From contig DZDB01000013.1 of the NCBI GenBank assembly GCA_022736605.1, forward strand, positions 1-19,667: a DNA stretch of 19,667 nt. Reading direction: 5' to 3'. The DNA comes from Sideroxydans lithotrophicus (GTDB lineage Bacteria; Pseudomonadota; Gammaproteobacteria; Burkholderiales; Sulfuriferulaceae). Under the pieces are notes generated by a model. It saw only the letters and a program-made list of their open reading frames with translations, did no database searches and was not told where the DNA came from. Below are positions 1 through 6,656 of this stretch, one piece after another. The first letter of the stretch is position 1. Each line of letters begins with the position of its first letter. The position numbers were made by a program, and so were the translations under genes.

Positions 1-895
1 GCAGTTTGTGCCACGCGCCCGACAGCGTCATGATGCCGTTCATCATGCCGCCCCACGAGGGCGCCAGCAGCATCAGCGAAAACACCATGCCCAGGCTTTG
101 CGCCCAGTCCGGCAACGCGGTGTATTGCAGATGGTGCGGCCCCGCCCACATGTAGATGAAGTTGAGCGACCAGAAGTGCACCACCGACAGGCGATACGAG
201 TAGATCGGCCGCCCCGCCTGCTTGGGAATGAAGTAATACATCATGCCGAGGAAAGCAGTGGTGAGGAAAAAGCCCACCGCGTTGTGCCCGTACCACCACT
301 GCACCATGGCGTCCTGCACCCCGGCGTAGAGCGAGTAGGACTTGGTCAGCGTCACCGGCAGCTCCAGATTGTTGACGATATGCAGGATGGCAATGGTCAG
401 GATATAGGCGCCGAAAAACCAGTTCGATACGTAGATGTGCTTGGTTTTGCGCTTGGCGATGGTGCCGAAGAACACCAGACCGTAGGCTACCCACACCAGT
501 GTGATGAGGATATCAATCGGCCATTCCAGCTCGGCATATTCCTTGGTGCTGGTGTAGCCCATCGGCAGCGTGATGGCGGCCAGCACGATCACCGCAGTCC
601 AGCCCCAGAAGGTGAACGCCGCCAGTTTTTCCGCCCACAGCCGCACCTGGCAGGTGCGCTGCACGATGTAATACGACACCGCAAACAGGCCGGAGCCGCC
701 AAACGCGAAAATCACCGCGTTGGTGTGCAGCGGCCGCAGCCGCCCATACGATAGCCATTCGACGCCGAACGTCAGATCCGGCCAGATCAGTTGCGCCGCC
801 AGTGTCAGCCCAACCAGCATGCCGACGATGCCCCACACCACCGTCATCATGGCGAACTGACGCACGACCTTGTAGTTATAGGTTGTCGCTTCCAT
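1..895 (-). CDS. ccoN: cbb3-type cytochrome c oxidase subunit I (CcoN), 3' end missing
   Basis: Catalytic membrane subunit of the high-affinity cbb3 oxidase, which reduces O2 to water at a heme b3-CuB centre and pumps protons. The window holds the first 298 residues; the gene runs off the left edge. Visible ligands match the family: H57 in the LRPLHTN segment (low-spin heme b), H204 in WWYGHN and H254-H255 in AGPHH (CuB), with Y248 at the place of the cross-linked tyrosine of cbb3 enzymes. Several hydrophobic helices are present, e.g. residues 15-37, 58-78, 92-111 and 127-146. The ATG at 893-895 is preceded by GGGGAGG at a good distance. The gene lies downstream of ccoI and ccoS on the same strand but has its own likely promoter and operator (957-997). 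ccoO and ccoP presumably follow beyond the edge. Family assignment is very secure. Confidence 0.97.
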   Translation of the reverse strand, partial: MEATTYNYKVVRQFAMMTVVWGIVGMLVGLTLAAQLIWPDLTFGVEWLSYGRLRPLHTNAVIFAFGGSGLFAVSYYIVQRTCQVRLWAEKLAAFTFWGWTAVIVLAAITLPMGYTSTKEYAELEWPIDILITLVWVAYGLVFFGTIAKRKTKHIYVSNWFFGAYILTIAILHIVNNLELPVTLTKSYSLYAGVQDAMVQWWYGHNAVGFFLTTAFLGMMYYFIPKQAGRPIYSYRLSVVHFWSLNFIYMWAGPHHLQYTALPDWAQSLGMVFSLMLLAPSWGGMMNGIMTLSGAWHKL

Positions 896-956
896 ACCTT
901 TGCCTCCCCTGTTTGATTGTCCGCTTACCCACAGGGAAAAATTCAAATAGTTCCCT

Positions 957-982
957 ATATTAGGATAAATATATCTTAATAT
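957..982. promoter_or_regulatory. Palindromic operator A upstream of ccoN
   Basis: Inverted repeat ATATTAGGAT-N6-ATCTTAATAT: the arms match at 9 of 10 positions. The site at 3697-3722 is identical at 22 of 26 positions, and all but one of the differences lie in the 6-base spacer. It overlaps the predicted -10 of ccoN. A dimeric repressor is inferred; the regulator is not identified. The AAGAT core is loosely like an NsrR (Rrf2 family) half-site, but the spacing does not match the classical NsrR palindrome. Confidence 0.6.
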
Positions 983-997
983 ATTTCAGTGTGTCAA
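969..997 (-). promoter_or_regulatory. Predicted sigma-70 promoter of ccoN
   Basis: On the minus strand TTGACA (992-997, a perfect -35) is followed after 17 bases by ATATAT (969-974), or after 18 bases by TATATT (968-973). It sits about 75 bases upstream of the ccoN start in a 133-base AT-rich gap. The -10 falls inside the inverted repeat at 957-982, so a protein bound there would be expected to block the polymerase. Prediction from sequence only. Confidence 0.55.
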
Positions 998-1028
998 GTT
1001 GTCGCACCAGAAAATTTAAAAAGGCAAT

Positions 1029-1244
1029 TTACGGATGCCGATCCGGCTTGGCCTGCACGTCGGGTGCCTGCGTCGGCGCGGCAATATCCGCAGCCCTGCG
1101 CGGCGTATCGTCATCCATCAGAATGCTGTGCGCCGGGCCTTCCAGATCGTCGAACTGGCCGTTTTTGCCCGCCCACAGCAGCACCCAGGCGATCAGCCCG
1201 ACCAGCAGCAGGCTGATGGGAATCAACAGCAGCAGGATCGTCAT
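1029..1244 (-). CDS. ccoS: cbb3 oxidase maturation protein CcoS
   Basis: Small membrane protein (71 residues) needed for cofactor assembly of cbb3 oxidase, in the CcoS/FixS family. Residues 2-23 form a single N-terminal transmembrane helix rich in Leu and Ile, followed by WAGKNGQFDDLEGPAHSIL. The GQFDDLEGPA.IL stretch is the hallmark of the family. The tail after about residue 45 is acidic and then low-complexity, as usual. The ATG at 1242-1244 overlaps the TGA of ccoI (ATGA), so translation is probably coupled. A longer in-frame reading to 1337 exists, but it overlaps ccoI and lacks family similarity, so the short start is chosen. ccoN follows after a 133-base gap with its own promoter. Confidence 0.93.
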   Translation of the reverse strand: MTILLLLIPISLLLVGLIAWVLLWAGKNGQFDDLEGPAHSILMDDDTPRRAADIAAPTQAPDVQAKPDRHP

Positions 1245-3682
1245 GGCGTCGTCTCCAGCGGCTTGACGCGCGCCAGCCGCAAGGCGTTGAGCACTACCAG
1301 CAAGGAGCTGGCCGACATGCCGATACCGGCCATCCACGGCGTGACCAGCCCGAACGCAGCCGCCGGAATGGCGACCAGGTTATAGCCCAGCGCCCAGGCC
1401 AGATTCTGCGCGATGACGCGACGCGTCTTGCGCGCCAGCGCGACGCCGTCCGCCAGCGCCGTCAGACGCCCACCGAGCATCACCATATCGGCGGCAGCCT
1501 GCGCCACGTCGGCGCCCTCGCCCATGGCAATCGACACCTGCGCAGCGGCCAGCACCGGCGCATCGTTGATGCCGTCGCCGACCATCGCCACGATGCGCCC
1601 TTGCTGTTGCAAGGCCTGGACATACGCGAGCTTGTCCTCGGGCACGGCAGCGGCACGCCAGTCGGCAATGCCCAGCTGACATGCGGCGGCCTGGACTGCG
1701 CCCTGCGTATCGCCCGACAGCAGATGTACGCGCAAACCCTGGCGCTGCAGCAGCGCGATGCTCTGCGCTGCATCGACGCGCGGCGTGTCGGCCAGCGCAA
1801 ACCACGCCAGCAGACCATCGGCATCGGCCAGCGCGACCCAGCTCTCGCCGCTTTCAGCGTGCGGCGGCAGCGCATCCGGCGCAACAAAGTACGGCGCACC
1901 CAGACGGTAGACGCGCCCGGCTATCGTCCCGGCCACGCCCTGCCCTGGCGTATTGCGAATCTCGCCGGCAACCAGACCGACCGCCACGCCAGCACGCAAT
2001 GCCCGCGCTACCGGATGCTCGGCACCGGCTTCCAGCGCAGCAGCAAGCGCGCTGACCTCGGCTGCCTGGCGCCCGGCGCGTGGTACCACCCGGCTCACCC
2101 GCAGGCGCCCTTCGGTGAGCGTGCCGGTCTTGTCGAACACCATATCGGTGGCGCGCGCCAGGGCTTCCAGCGCATGGCCGCGTGTGCTCAACAGCCCCAG
2201 CCGCGTCAACCGCCCGGTGGCCGTGGTGAGCGCAGCGGGCGTTGCCAGCCCGAGTGCGCACGGGCAGGTGACCACCAGCACCGACACCACGATCCACAGC
2301 AGTTTGGACGGATCAATGACATACCACGCCAGTCCGACGATGACAGTAATGAGCAGCAGCAAGCCCACGAACCACGCCGCCGCCCGGTCCGCCAACTGCG
2401 CCACGCGCGGCTTTTCACTTTGGGCGCGATCGAGCAGCCGCACAATCGCCGCCAGCCGCGTCTCGGCGCCGAGTCTGTCGACCCGCACCACCAGCGGGCT
2501 GGTCTGGTTCAGGCTGCCGCCAACCACCGGGGCATGGCGGCCTTTACCGAGCGGCTGCGCTTCGCCGGTCAGCAGCGCTTCGCTCACCGTACTCAGGCCG
2601 TCGACCACCACACCGTCGGCGGGCAGGGTTTCGCCAGGCCGCACCAGCACGTGGTCGCCCACCGCCAGCCGCGCCACCGGCACCTGCTCTTCATCGCGTG
2701 CCGGGTAGTTGGGCAGGCGCGTGGTCACAGCGGGAATGAGTTTGACCAGCGCCTCGACCGCCGCCCCGGCACGGCGGCGCGCGCCCATTTCAAGGTAACG
2801 CCCGGTCAGCAATAAGAACACAAACATGGTGACCGAATCGTAGTACACCGCGCCATGTCCGGAAAACGTGCTGTGAAGACTGGCGAAAAAAGCCGTGCCG
2901 ACACCCAGCGCGACCGGTACGTCCATGCCCAGGCTATGGCGCTTGAGGTCGCGCCAGGCGCCGATGAAAAACGGCCACGCCGAATACAGCACCACCGGCA
3001 GCGTCAGCACCATGCTCGCCCAGCCCATCAACTGGCGAATTTCGGCGCTCATGTCGGTGGCGGTATAGGTCGGTAGCGCGTACATCATTACCTGCATCAT
3101 GCCCAGCCCGGCAATCGCCAGGCGCTTGAGCGCCGTGGTGCGCTCACGCTGGTACATATCATCGGCGCGACCGGGGTCGTAAGGATGCGCGATATAGCCA
3201 ATGTCGGCCACCGCTTGCAGGATCGCCGACAGCTGGATGCGCTGGTTGTCCCAGCGCACGCGCGCGCGCCGCGTGGTGTAATTGATGTCGACCGCGAGCA
3301 CACCCGGTAGCTGTGCGATGTGTGTCTGGTTCAGCCAGACGCACGCCGCACAGACGATGTTTTCCAGCATCAGCGCAGCTTCGCGCACGTGTTCCGTCTC
3401 GACCCGCACAAAACTTTCCTGGATTTCCGGCAGGTCATACAGGCCGAGCTGCTTCAGCTCGACGCTCGCCGCCTGCGCACTGGCGGGGAATGCGGTGCGG
3501 TGGGTGTAATACGCACCCTGGCCGCTGTCGATGATGGTTTGCGCTACAGCCTGGCAGCCCCGGCAACAGGCAGGCTGGCGCTGCGCCTGCATCTGGATGC
3601 CATAGTCCGCCCCATACGGCACCGGCAAACCACAATGGAAGCAGGTCAGCAACGGCGGCGCTGTGATGAATTCCGATTTCAT
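1241..3682 (-). CDS. ccoI: Copper-exporting P1B-type ATPase of the CcoI/FixI type
   Basis: Membrane ATPase supplying copper for CuB assembly in cbb3 oxidase. With the start chosen here it has 813 residues. The N-terminus carries a Cys-rich segment typical of CcoI (C14, C17, C39, C40, C43), then a heavy-metal-associated domain with CAAC at 111-114. The metal-translocating CPC is at 473-475, the phosphorylation motif DKTGT begins at D517, and GDGINDAP at about 702-709 forms the hinge; a TGEAQPL actuator motif and an EHPVARAL nucleotide-binding motif are also visible. Start: GTG at 3712 and ATG at 3697 are also in frame but lie in or at the inverted repeat and lack a ribosome site. ATG at 3682 leaves the operator upstream and fits the family N-terminus. 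Overlaps ccoS by ATGA. Family certain, start moderately sure. Confidence 0.95.
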   Translation of the reverse strand: MKSEFITAPPLLTCFHCGLPVPYGADYGIQMQAQRQPACCRGCQAVAQTIIDSGQGAYYTHRTAFPASAQAASVELKQLGLYDLPEIQESFVRVETEHVREAALMLENIVCAACVWLNQTHIAQLPGVLAVDINYTTRRARVRWDNQRIQLSAILQAVADIGYIAHPYDPGRADDMYQRERTTALKRLAIAGLGMMQVMMYALPTYTATDMSAEIRQLMGWASMVLTLPVVLYSAWPFFIGAWRDLKRHSLGMDVPVALGVGTAFFASLHSTFSGHGAVYYDSVTMFVFLLLTGRYLEMGARRRAGAAVEALVKLIPAVTTRLPNYPARDEEQVPVARLAVGDHVLVRPGETLPADGVVVDGLSTVSEALLTGEAQPLGKGRHAPVVGGSLNQTSPLVVRVDRLGAETRLAAIVRLLDRAQSEKPRVAQLADRAAAWFVGLLLLITVIVGLAWYVIDPSKLLWIVVSVLVVTCPCALGLATPAALTTATGRLTRLGLLSTRGHALEALARATDMVFDKTGTLTEGRLRVSRVVPRAGRQAAEVSALAAALEAGAEHPVARALRAGVAVGLVAGEIRNTPGQGVAGTIAGRVYRLGAPYFVAPDALPPHAESGESWVALADADGLLAWFALADTPRVDAAQSIALLQRQGLRVHLLSGDTQGAVQAAACQLGIADWRAAAVPEDKLAYVQALQQQGRIVAMVGDGINDAPVLAAAQVSIAMGEGADVAQAAADMVMLGGRLTALADGVALARKTRRVIAQNLAWALGYNLVAIPAAAFGLVTPWMAGIGMSASSLLVVLNALRLARVKPLETTP

Positions 3683-3696
3683 TGCCACACTGCACA

Positions 3697-3722
3697 TTAT
3701 TAGGATACACACATCTTAATAT
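3697..3722. promoter_or_regulatory. Palindromic operator B upstream of ccoI
   Basis: TTATTAGGAT-N6-ATCTTAATAT, arms matching at 8 of 10 positions and 22 of 26 positions identical to the site upstream of ccoN. Its centre lies about 27 bases upstream of the chosen ccoI ATG. No convincing -35/-10 pair for ccoI was found, but the AAGAT arm sits where a -10 would be plausible. The near-identity of both arms upstream of two functionally linked genes argues strongly for a common regulator. Confidence 0.6.
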
Positions 3723-3730
3723 TATTTTTG

Positions 3731-3759
3731 TTGGCATAACAGCATTATTAATATATAAA
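3731..3759 (+). promoter_or_regulatory. Predicted sigma-70 promoter of the flavoprotein-cytochrome cluster
   Basis: TTGGCA (3731-3736), 17 bases, then TATAAA (3754-3759): each hexamer matches the consensus at 5 of 6 positions with ideal spacing. It drives the plus strand toward the gene starting at 3817. The -10 overlaps the third inverted repeat (3753-3778), mirroring the layout upstream of ccoN. Confidence 0.55.
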
Positions 3760-3778
3760 GATAACTATATCTATTTAA
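3753..3778. promoter_or_regulatory. Palindromic operator C, degenerate third copy
   Basis: ATATAAAGAT-N6-ATCTATTTAA. The left arm matches the ATATTAAGAT consensus at 9 of 10 positions and the right arm at 6 of 10; the GAT-N6-ATC core and 6-base spacer are kept. It overlaps the -10 and probable start point of the divergent cytochrome-cluster promoter. The region is very AT-rich, which raises the chance of coincidence, so confidence is lower than for the other two sites. Confidence 0.35.
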
Positions 3779-3816
3779 TAATGTACTAACATGCTCGTCC
3801 GCTTTGATACCGCGCC

Positions 3817-4986
3817 ATGATGCAAGCTGCGTCATTTTCCATTCACGGCCATGCCCTGCTGCCCATCGTCCAGGGCGGCATGGGCGTTGGCGTGTCGGCG
3901 CACCGCCTGGCGGGTGCGGTGGCGCGCGCTGGTGGCATGGGCACGATTGCCAGCATCGACCTGCGCCACCACCATGCCGATCTGTCTGAGCAGGCCCGGC
4001 ATTGCCGCGACAGGGACGAACTCAACCGCCTCAATCTCATCGCGCTGGATCGCGAAATCAAGGCGGCACTTGAGCTTGCGGCGGGTCACGGCCTGGTCGC
4101 GGTGAATGTGATGAAGGCGGTGGATGCCCATCCGGCCTACGTACGTCAGGCGTGTGCTTCGGGTGCACAGGCAATTGTGATGGGTGCAGGGTTGCCGCTG
4201 GATCTGCCAGAACTGACCGAAGGCTATCCCGAAGTCGCGCTGATCCCGATCCTGTCAGACGCACGCGGCGTCGCCATCGTACTGAAAAAATGGGCGCGCA
4301 AAAACCGCCTGCCGGACGCCATCGTACTGGAGCATCCCCTGTATGCGGGCGGCCATCTGGGCGCACCCAATCCCGCCGAACTCGCGCATGCGCGGTTTGA
4401 CATTGCTGAGGCGCTGCCCGCCATTTTCAAGCTGTTTGATGACATGAACATCGGGCGCGCGCAGATCCCGCTCATCGTCGGTGGCGGCATCAACAGTCAC
4501 GAAAAACTGCTGGCCGCGCTGGCGCTGGGTGCGAGTGCGGTGCAACTGGGCACAGCCTTCGCCGTGACCGAAGAAGGTGACGCCCACCCCAACTTCAAAC
4601 GCGTGCTGGCCGAGGCAAAACCCGAAGACATCGTCACCTTCATGAGCGTGGCCGGGCTGCCTGCACGCGCGGTCAAAACGCCATGGCTGGTGAATTACCT
4701 CAAGCGCGAAGCCAAACTCCAAGCCTGCGCCAAGGCCGATCCCGGGCGCTGCGCGGTTGGCCTGCATTGCCTGACCCACTGCGGCCTGCGTGACGGCCTG
4801 ATCAATGCCGGGCAGTTCTGCATTGATGCGCAACTGGTGGCCGCGCTTAAGGGCGACCTCAACAAGGGGCTGTTCTTTCGTGGTTCGGAATCGCTGCCGT
4901 TCGGCAGCCAGATCCGCCCCGTGCGGGAATTGATCGACTATCTGCTCACGGGTGCGAAACCGGCATTAATGGCGGTTGCGGCATGA
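3817..4986 (+). CDS. Nitronate monooxygenase-like FMN flavoprotein with Cys-rich C-terminus
   Basis: TIM-barrel flavoprotein of the nitronate monooxygenase / 2-nitropropane dioxygenase family, 389 residues. Family marks are QGGMGVGVS near the N-terminus, the FMN-region GGH at 178-180 (YAGGHLGAPN), and the phosphate-binding run VGGGIN followed by GASAVQLGTAF. The last 90 residues hold four cysteines, C304, C312, C318 and C322 (spacing CX7CX5CX3C), in a conserved-looking stretch containing CAVGLHCLTHCGL; this could bind a metal or iron-sulfur centre (inference). Two ATGs in tandem (3817, 3820) lack a clear ribosome site. It is the first gene of a plus-strand cluster with three cytochrome-type genes, so its physiological partner is more likely a redox protein than free nitroalkane. 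The exact substrate is unknown; related oxidoreductases of the same fold remain possible. Confidence 0.85.
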   Translation: MMQAASFSIHGHALLPIVQGGMGVGVSAHRLAGAVARAGGMGTIASIDLRHHHADLSEQARHCRDRDELNRLNLIALDREIKAALELAAGHGLVAVNVMKAVDAHPAYVRQACASGAQAIVMGAGLPLDLPELTEGYPEVALIPILSDARGVAIVLKKWARKNRLPDAIVLEHPLYAGGHLGAPNPAELAHARFDIAEALPAIFKLFDDMNIGRAQIPLIVGGGINSHEKLLAALALGASAVQLGTAFAVTEEGDAHPNFKRVLAEAKPEDIVTFMSVAGLPARAVKTPWLVNYLKREAKLQACAKADPGRCAVGLHCLTHCGLRDGLINAGQFCIDAQLVAALKGDLNKGLFFRGSESLPFGSQIRPVRELIDYLLTGAKPALMAVAA

Positions 4987-5043
4987 GCGCCGCAGCCGAT
5001 TGTTTGTTTTTGTGCGTAAGCACGTGCTGACTGGAGAACCAAA

Positions 5044-5346
5044 ATGAAGCGATATGTTGCCCTGATGACCCTTGCTCTGCCCCTCTATGCGCTGCCTGCA
5101 CACGCCAGCCTGGCGCTCGCCACCCAAAGCAAATGCATGATCTGCCACCAGGTGGATGCAAAAAAACTCGGCCCGTCATTCAAGCAGATTGCCGCCAAAT
5201 ACAAGGGGCAGAAAACCGCCGAAGCCATGCTGACCAATAGCATGCTGAAAGGCTCCGTGGGCAAGTGGGGCAAAATTCCGATGCCCGCGCAGAAGCTTTC
5301 ACCCGCCGACGCACAGGCGCTGGCGAAGTGGGTTCTTTCGCTTTAA
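5044..5346 (+). CDS. Small periplasmic class I cytochrome c (c551/c552 type)
   Basis: Monoheme electron carrier of 100 residues, about 79 after export. A Sec signal peptide spans residues 1-21 with a likely cut after AHA. The heme site is CMICH at 31-35, and the probable sixth ligand is M80 in KIPMPAQ, the usual place for cytochrome c551/c552. The short length, the lack of extra domains and the C-terminal helix ending in ALAKWVLSL all fit that family, which typically donates electrons to oxidases or nitrite reductases. The ATG has GGAGA 8 bases upstream. It lies 57 bases after the flavoprotein gene and 36 before the lipoprotein cytochrome, on the same strand, so co-transcription is likely. 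Candidate donor to the neighbouring cbb3 oxidase (inference). Confidence 0.93.
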   Translation: MKRYVALMTLALPLYALPAHASLALATQSKCMICHQVDAKKLGPSFKQIAAKYKGQKTAEAMLTNSMLKGSVGKWGKIPMPAQKLSPADAQALAKWVLSL

Positions 5347-5382
5347 CCCCCTACAGATAAACATTACGCTGGAGTTCACATC

Positions 5383-5757
5383 ATGAAACGCGCCATGCTT
5401 TTCACTTTATCCGTCGTGGCAGTCGCCACATTGCAAGCCGGTTGCAGCAACAAGCCGCTCACTTACCAGACCAATATCAAACCGATACTCGACACCAACT
5501 GCGTGTCGTGTCATTCAGCCGAAGGCGAAGGCTACAAAAAATCCGGTCTGCGACTGGACAGCTATGCCGCCATCATGAAAGGCACGCAGTTTGGCGCAGT
5601 CGTGGTGCCGGGCTCCAGTGTCAGCAGCACGCTGTATCGACTGGTGTCGGGCAAAGCCGATCCGTCGATTCGCATGCCACACGGCAAGGCAGCATTGCCG
5701 GAAGCAGACATCACCGCCATCGCCACCTGGATAGACCAGGGCGCGAAAAACCAATGA
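5383..5757 (+). CDS. Lipoprotein monoheme cytochrome c
   Basis: Exported cytochrome c of 124 residues with a lipoprotein signal: hydrophobic residues 5-16, then the lipobox LQAGC at 17-21. C21 is the likely lipidated residue, so the protein should be membrane-tethered on the periplasmic side. One heme site, CVSCH at 40-44, comes after the NIKPILDTNC lead-in typical of planctomycete-type cytochrome c domains. M98 (RMPHGKA) is the probable distal ligand, and the domain ends in the helix ITAIATWIDQGAKN. The ribosome site GGAG precedes the ATG. It sits 13 bases before the membrane cytochrome gene, with whose periplasmic part it shares sequence. Role inferred as an electron relay between the membrane protein and the soluble cytochrome. 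Confidence 0.88.
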   Translation: MKRAMLFTLSVVAVATLQAGCSNKPLTYQTNIKPILDTNCVSCHSAEGEGYKKSGLRLDSYAAIMKGTQFGAVVVPGSSVSSTLYRLVSGKADPSIRMPHGKAALPEADITAIATWIDQGAKNQ

Positions 5758-5770
5758 TCGGACGAAATCA

Positions 5771-6568
5771 ATGAGCAGCCAGCACTTCTACCATTTCAGC
5801 GCCTTGCCGCTGTCGACGCGCATGGTCTACAGCATGACGCTGCTAGTACTGGGCGTCGGCTATCTGTTCGCCATGCTGCAGGTGTTTTTCAGCCATGCCG
5901 GTCTGGACGGCAACAAGCACGACATCACCGCCGAGGATGTTCGCATTGCCTACCACGGCAGCGGTAGCGACACGCGGTTGCAAACCGCGCTGAAAGGCCC
6001 GATGGCTGACATGCTGCCCGCCAGTGAACGCGCCCTGATTTTCACCTGGGTGGACCAGGGCGCGAGCAGGGAAGGCTATGACAAAATCGTCAAACCGATC
6101 GTGGATAATCGCTGTCTCGCCTGCCACGACGGTGCCAGCAACCCGCACCTGCCCAAGCTGACCAGTTATGAAGAAATCGCCAAGGTGGTGGTCAAGGATG
6201 AAGGCGCGACAATCCCGACACTGGTACGCGTATCGCATATCCACCTGTTTGGCATCACCTTCATCTTCTTCATCGTCAGCAGTATCTTCGCCCACGCCTA
6301 CATGAAGACGCTGTGGCTGAAATGCGTGCTCATTGTGCTGCCCTTCCTTACCATCCTGTCCGATATTTTCTCCTGGTACCTGACCAAGTGGTTTCCCGGA
6401 TTTGCCTGGTTTATTATCGGCAGCGGTGTGCTGATGGGGATTTCATTTACGGTGCAGTGGGTCGTTTCGATGTGGCAGATGTGGTTCTACACCCTGCCGG
6501 ATAAGCTCCAGGAATGCGGCGGCGCGCTGCCGATTTTGGGTGGCAAATCGAAAATCCAAGACGTTTGA
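5771..6568 (+). CDS. Four-helix membrane protein with a periplasmic monoheme cytochrome c-like domain
   Basis: No named family recognised; 265 residues. One helix at about 18-41 is followed by a 110-residue hydrophilic part with a single heme motif CLACH at 115-119, then three helices at about 156-177, 181-203 and 210-240. The periplasmic part resembles the preceding lipoprotein cytochrome in two pieces in swapped order. Residues about 55-98 (ending LIFTWVDQGAS) look like that protein's C-terminal half. Residues about 104-140 (KIVKPIVDNRCLACH, then LTSYEEIAKV) look like its N-terminal half. H156, H158 and H175 at the ends of the second helix could bind heme b or quinol (inference). No methionine obviously serves as distal ligand. 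It ends the cluster, just before a terminator. Its role is presumed to be electron transfer between quinone or flavoprotein and cytochromes. Confidence 0.8.
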   Translation: MSSQHFYHFSALPLSTRMVYSMTLLVLGVGYLFAMLQVFFSHAGLDGNKHDITAEDVRIAYHGSGSDTRLQTALKGPMADMLPASERALIFTWVDQGASREGYDKIVKPIVDNRCLACHDGASNPHLPKLTSYEEIAKVVVKDEGATIPTLVRVSHIHLFGITFIFFIVSSIFAHAYMKTLWLKCVLIVLPFLTILSDIFSWYLTKWFPGFAWFIIGSGVLMGISFTVQWVVSMWQMWFYTLPDKLQECGGALPILGGKSKIQDV

Positions 6569-6597
6569 GCTTCGACCATTCTGCCCCCGCTACAGAT

Positions 6598-6637
6598 AAC
6601 AAAACCCCGGTAGCCATAAGCTAACCGGGGTTTTGTT
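6598..6637. terminator. Bidirectional rho-independent terminator
   Basis: The 14-base arms AACAAAACCCCGGT and ACCGGGGTTTTGTT are exact complements, enclosing a 12-base loop that itself can pair AGC/GCT. Each strand has a T-rich tail after the GC-rich stem. It lies between two convergent units, the end of the membrane cytochrome gene (6568) and the end of ssb (6657), and can serve both. Confidence 0.9.
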
Positions 6638-6656
6638 TGTCGCAGTCGAATAATTT

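Noticed and set aside
8..754. Long plus-strand reading frame of 248 codons, rich in Arg, His and Gln
   Set aside because: It is the antisense shadow of ccoN, whose ligands and helices are unmistakable; it has no family features.
957..982. Classical NsrR palindrome upstream of ccoN
   Set aside because: AAGAT and ATATTT elements occur, but the symmetric spacing is a 6-base gap between 10-base arms, not the 11-1-11 layout of NsrR sites.
1245..1337. N-terminal extension of ccoS by 31 residues
   Set aside because: It would lie wholly inside ccoI and lacks similarity to CcoS, while the ATG in the ATGA overlap gives a normal CcoS.
1601..2815. Plus-strand reading frame of 404 codons
   Set aside because: Antisense shadow of ccoI in high-GC sequence; the composition is Arg/His/Gln-rich and no motif is recognisable.
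4986..5043. Small GTGC/GCAC hairpin between the flavoprotein and the first cytochrome gene
   Set aside because: Only four pairs with no T-run; too weak to call a terminator, and co-transcription remains likely.
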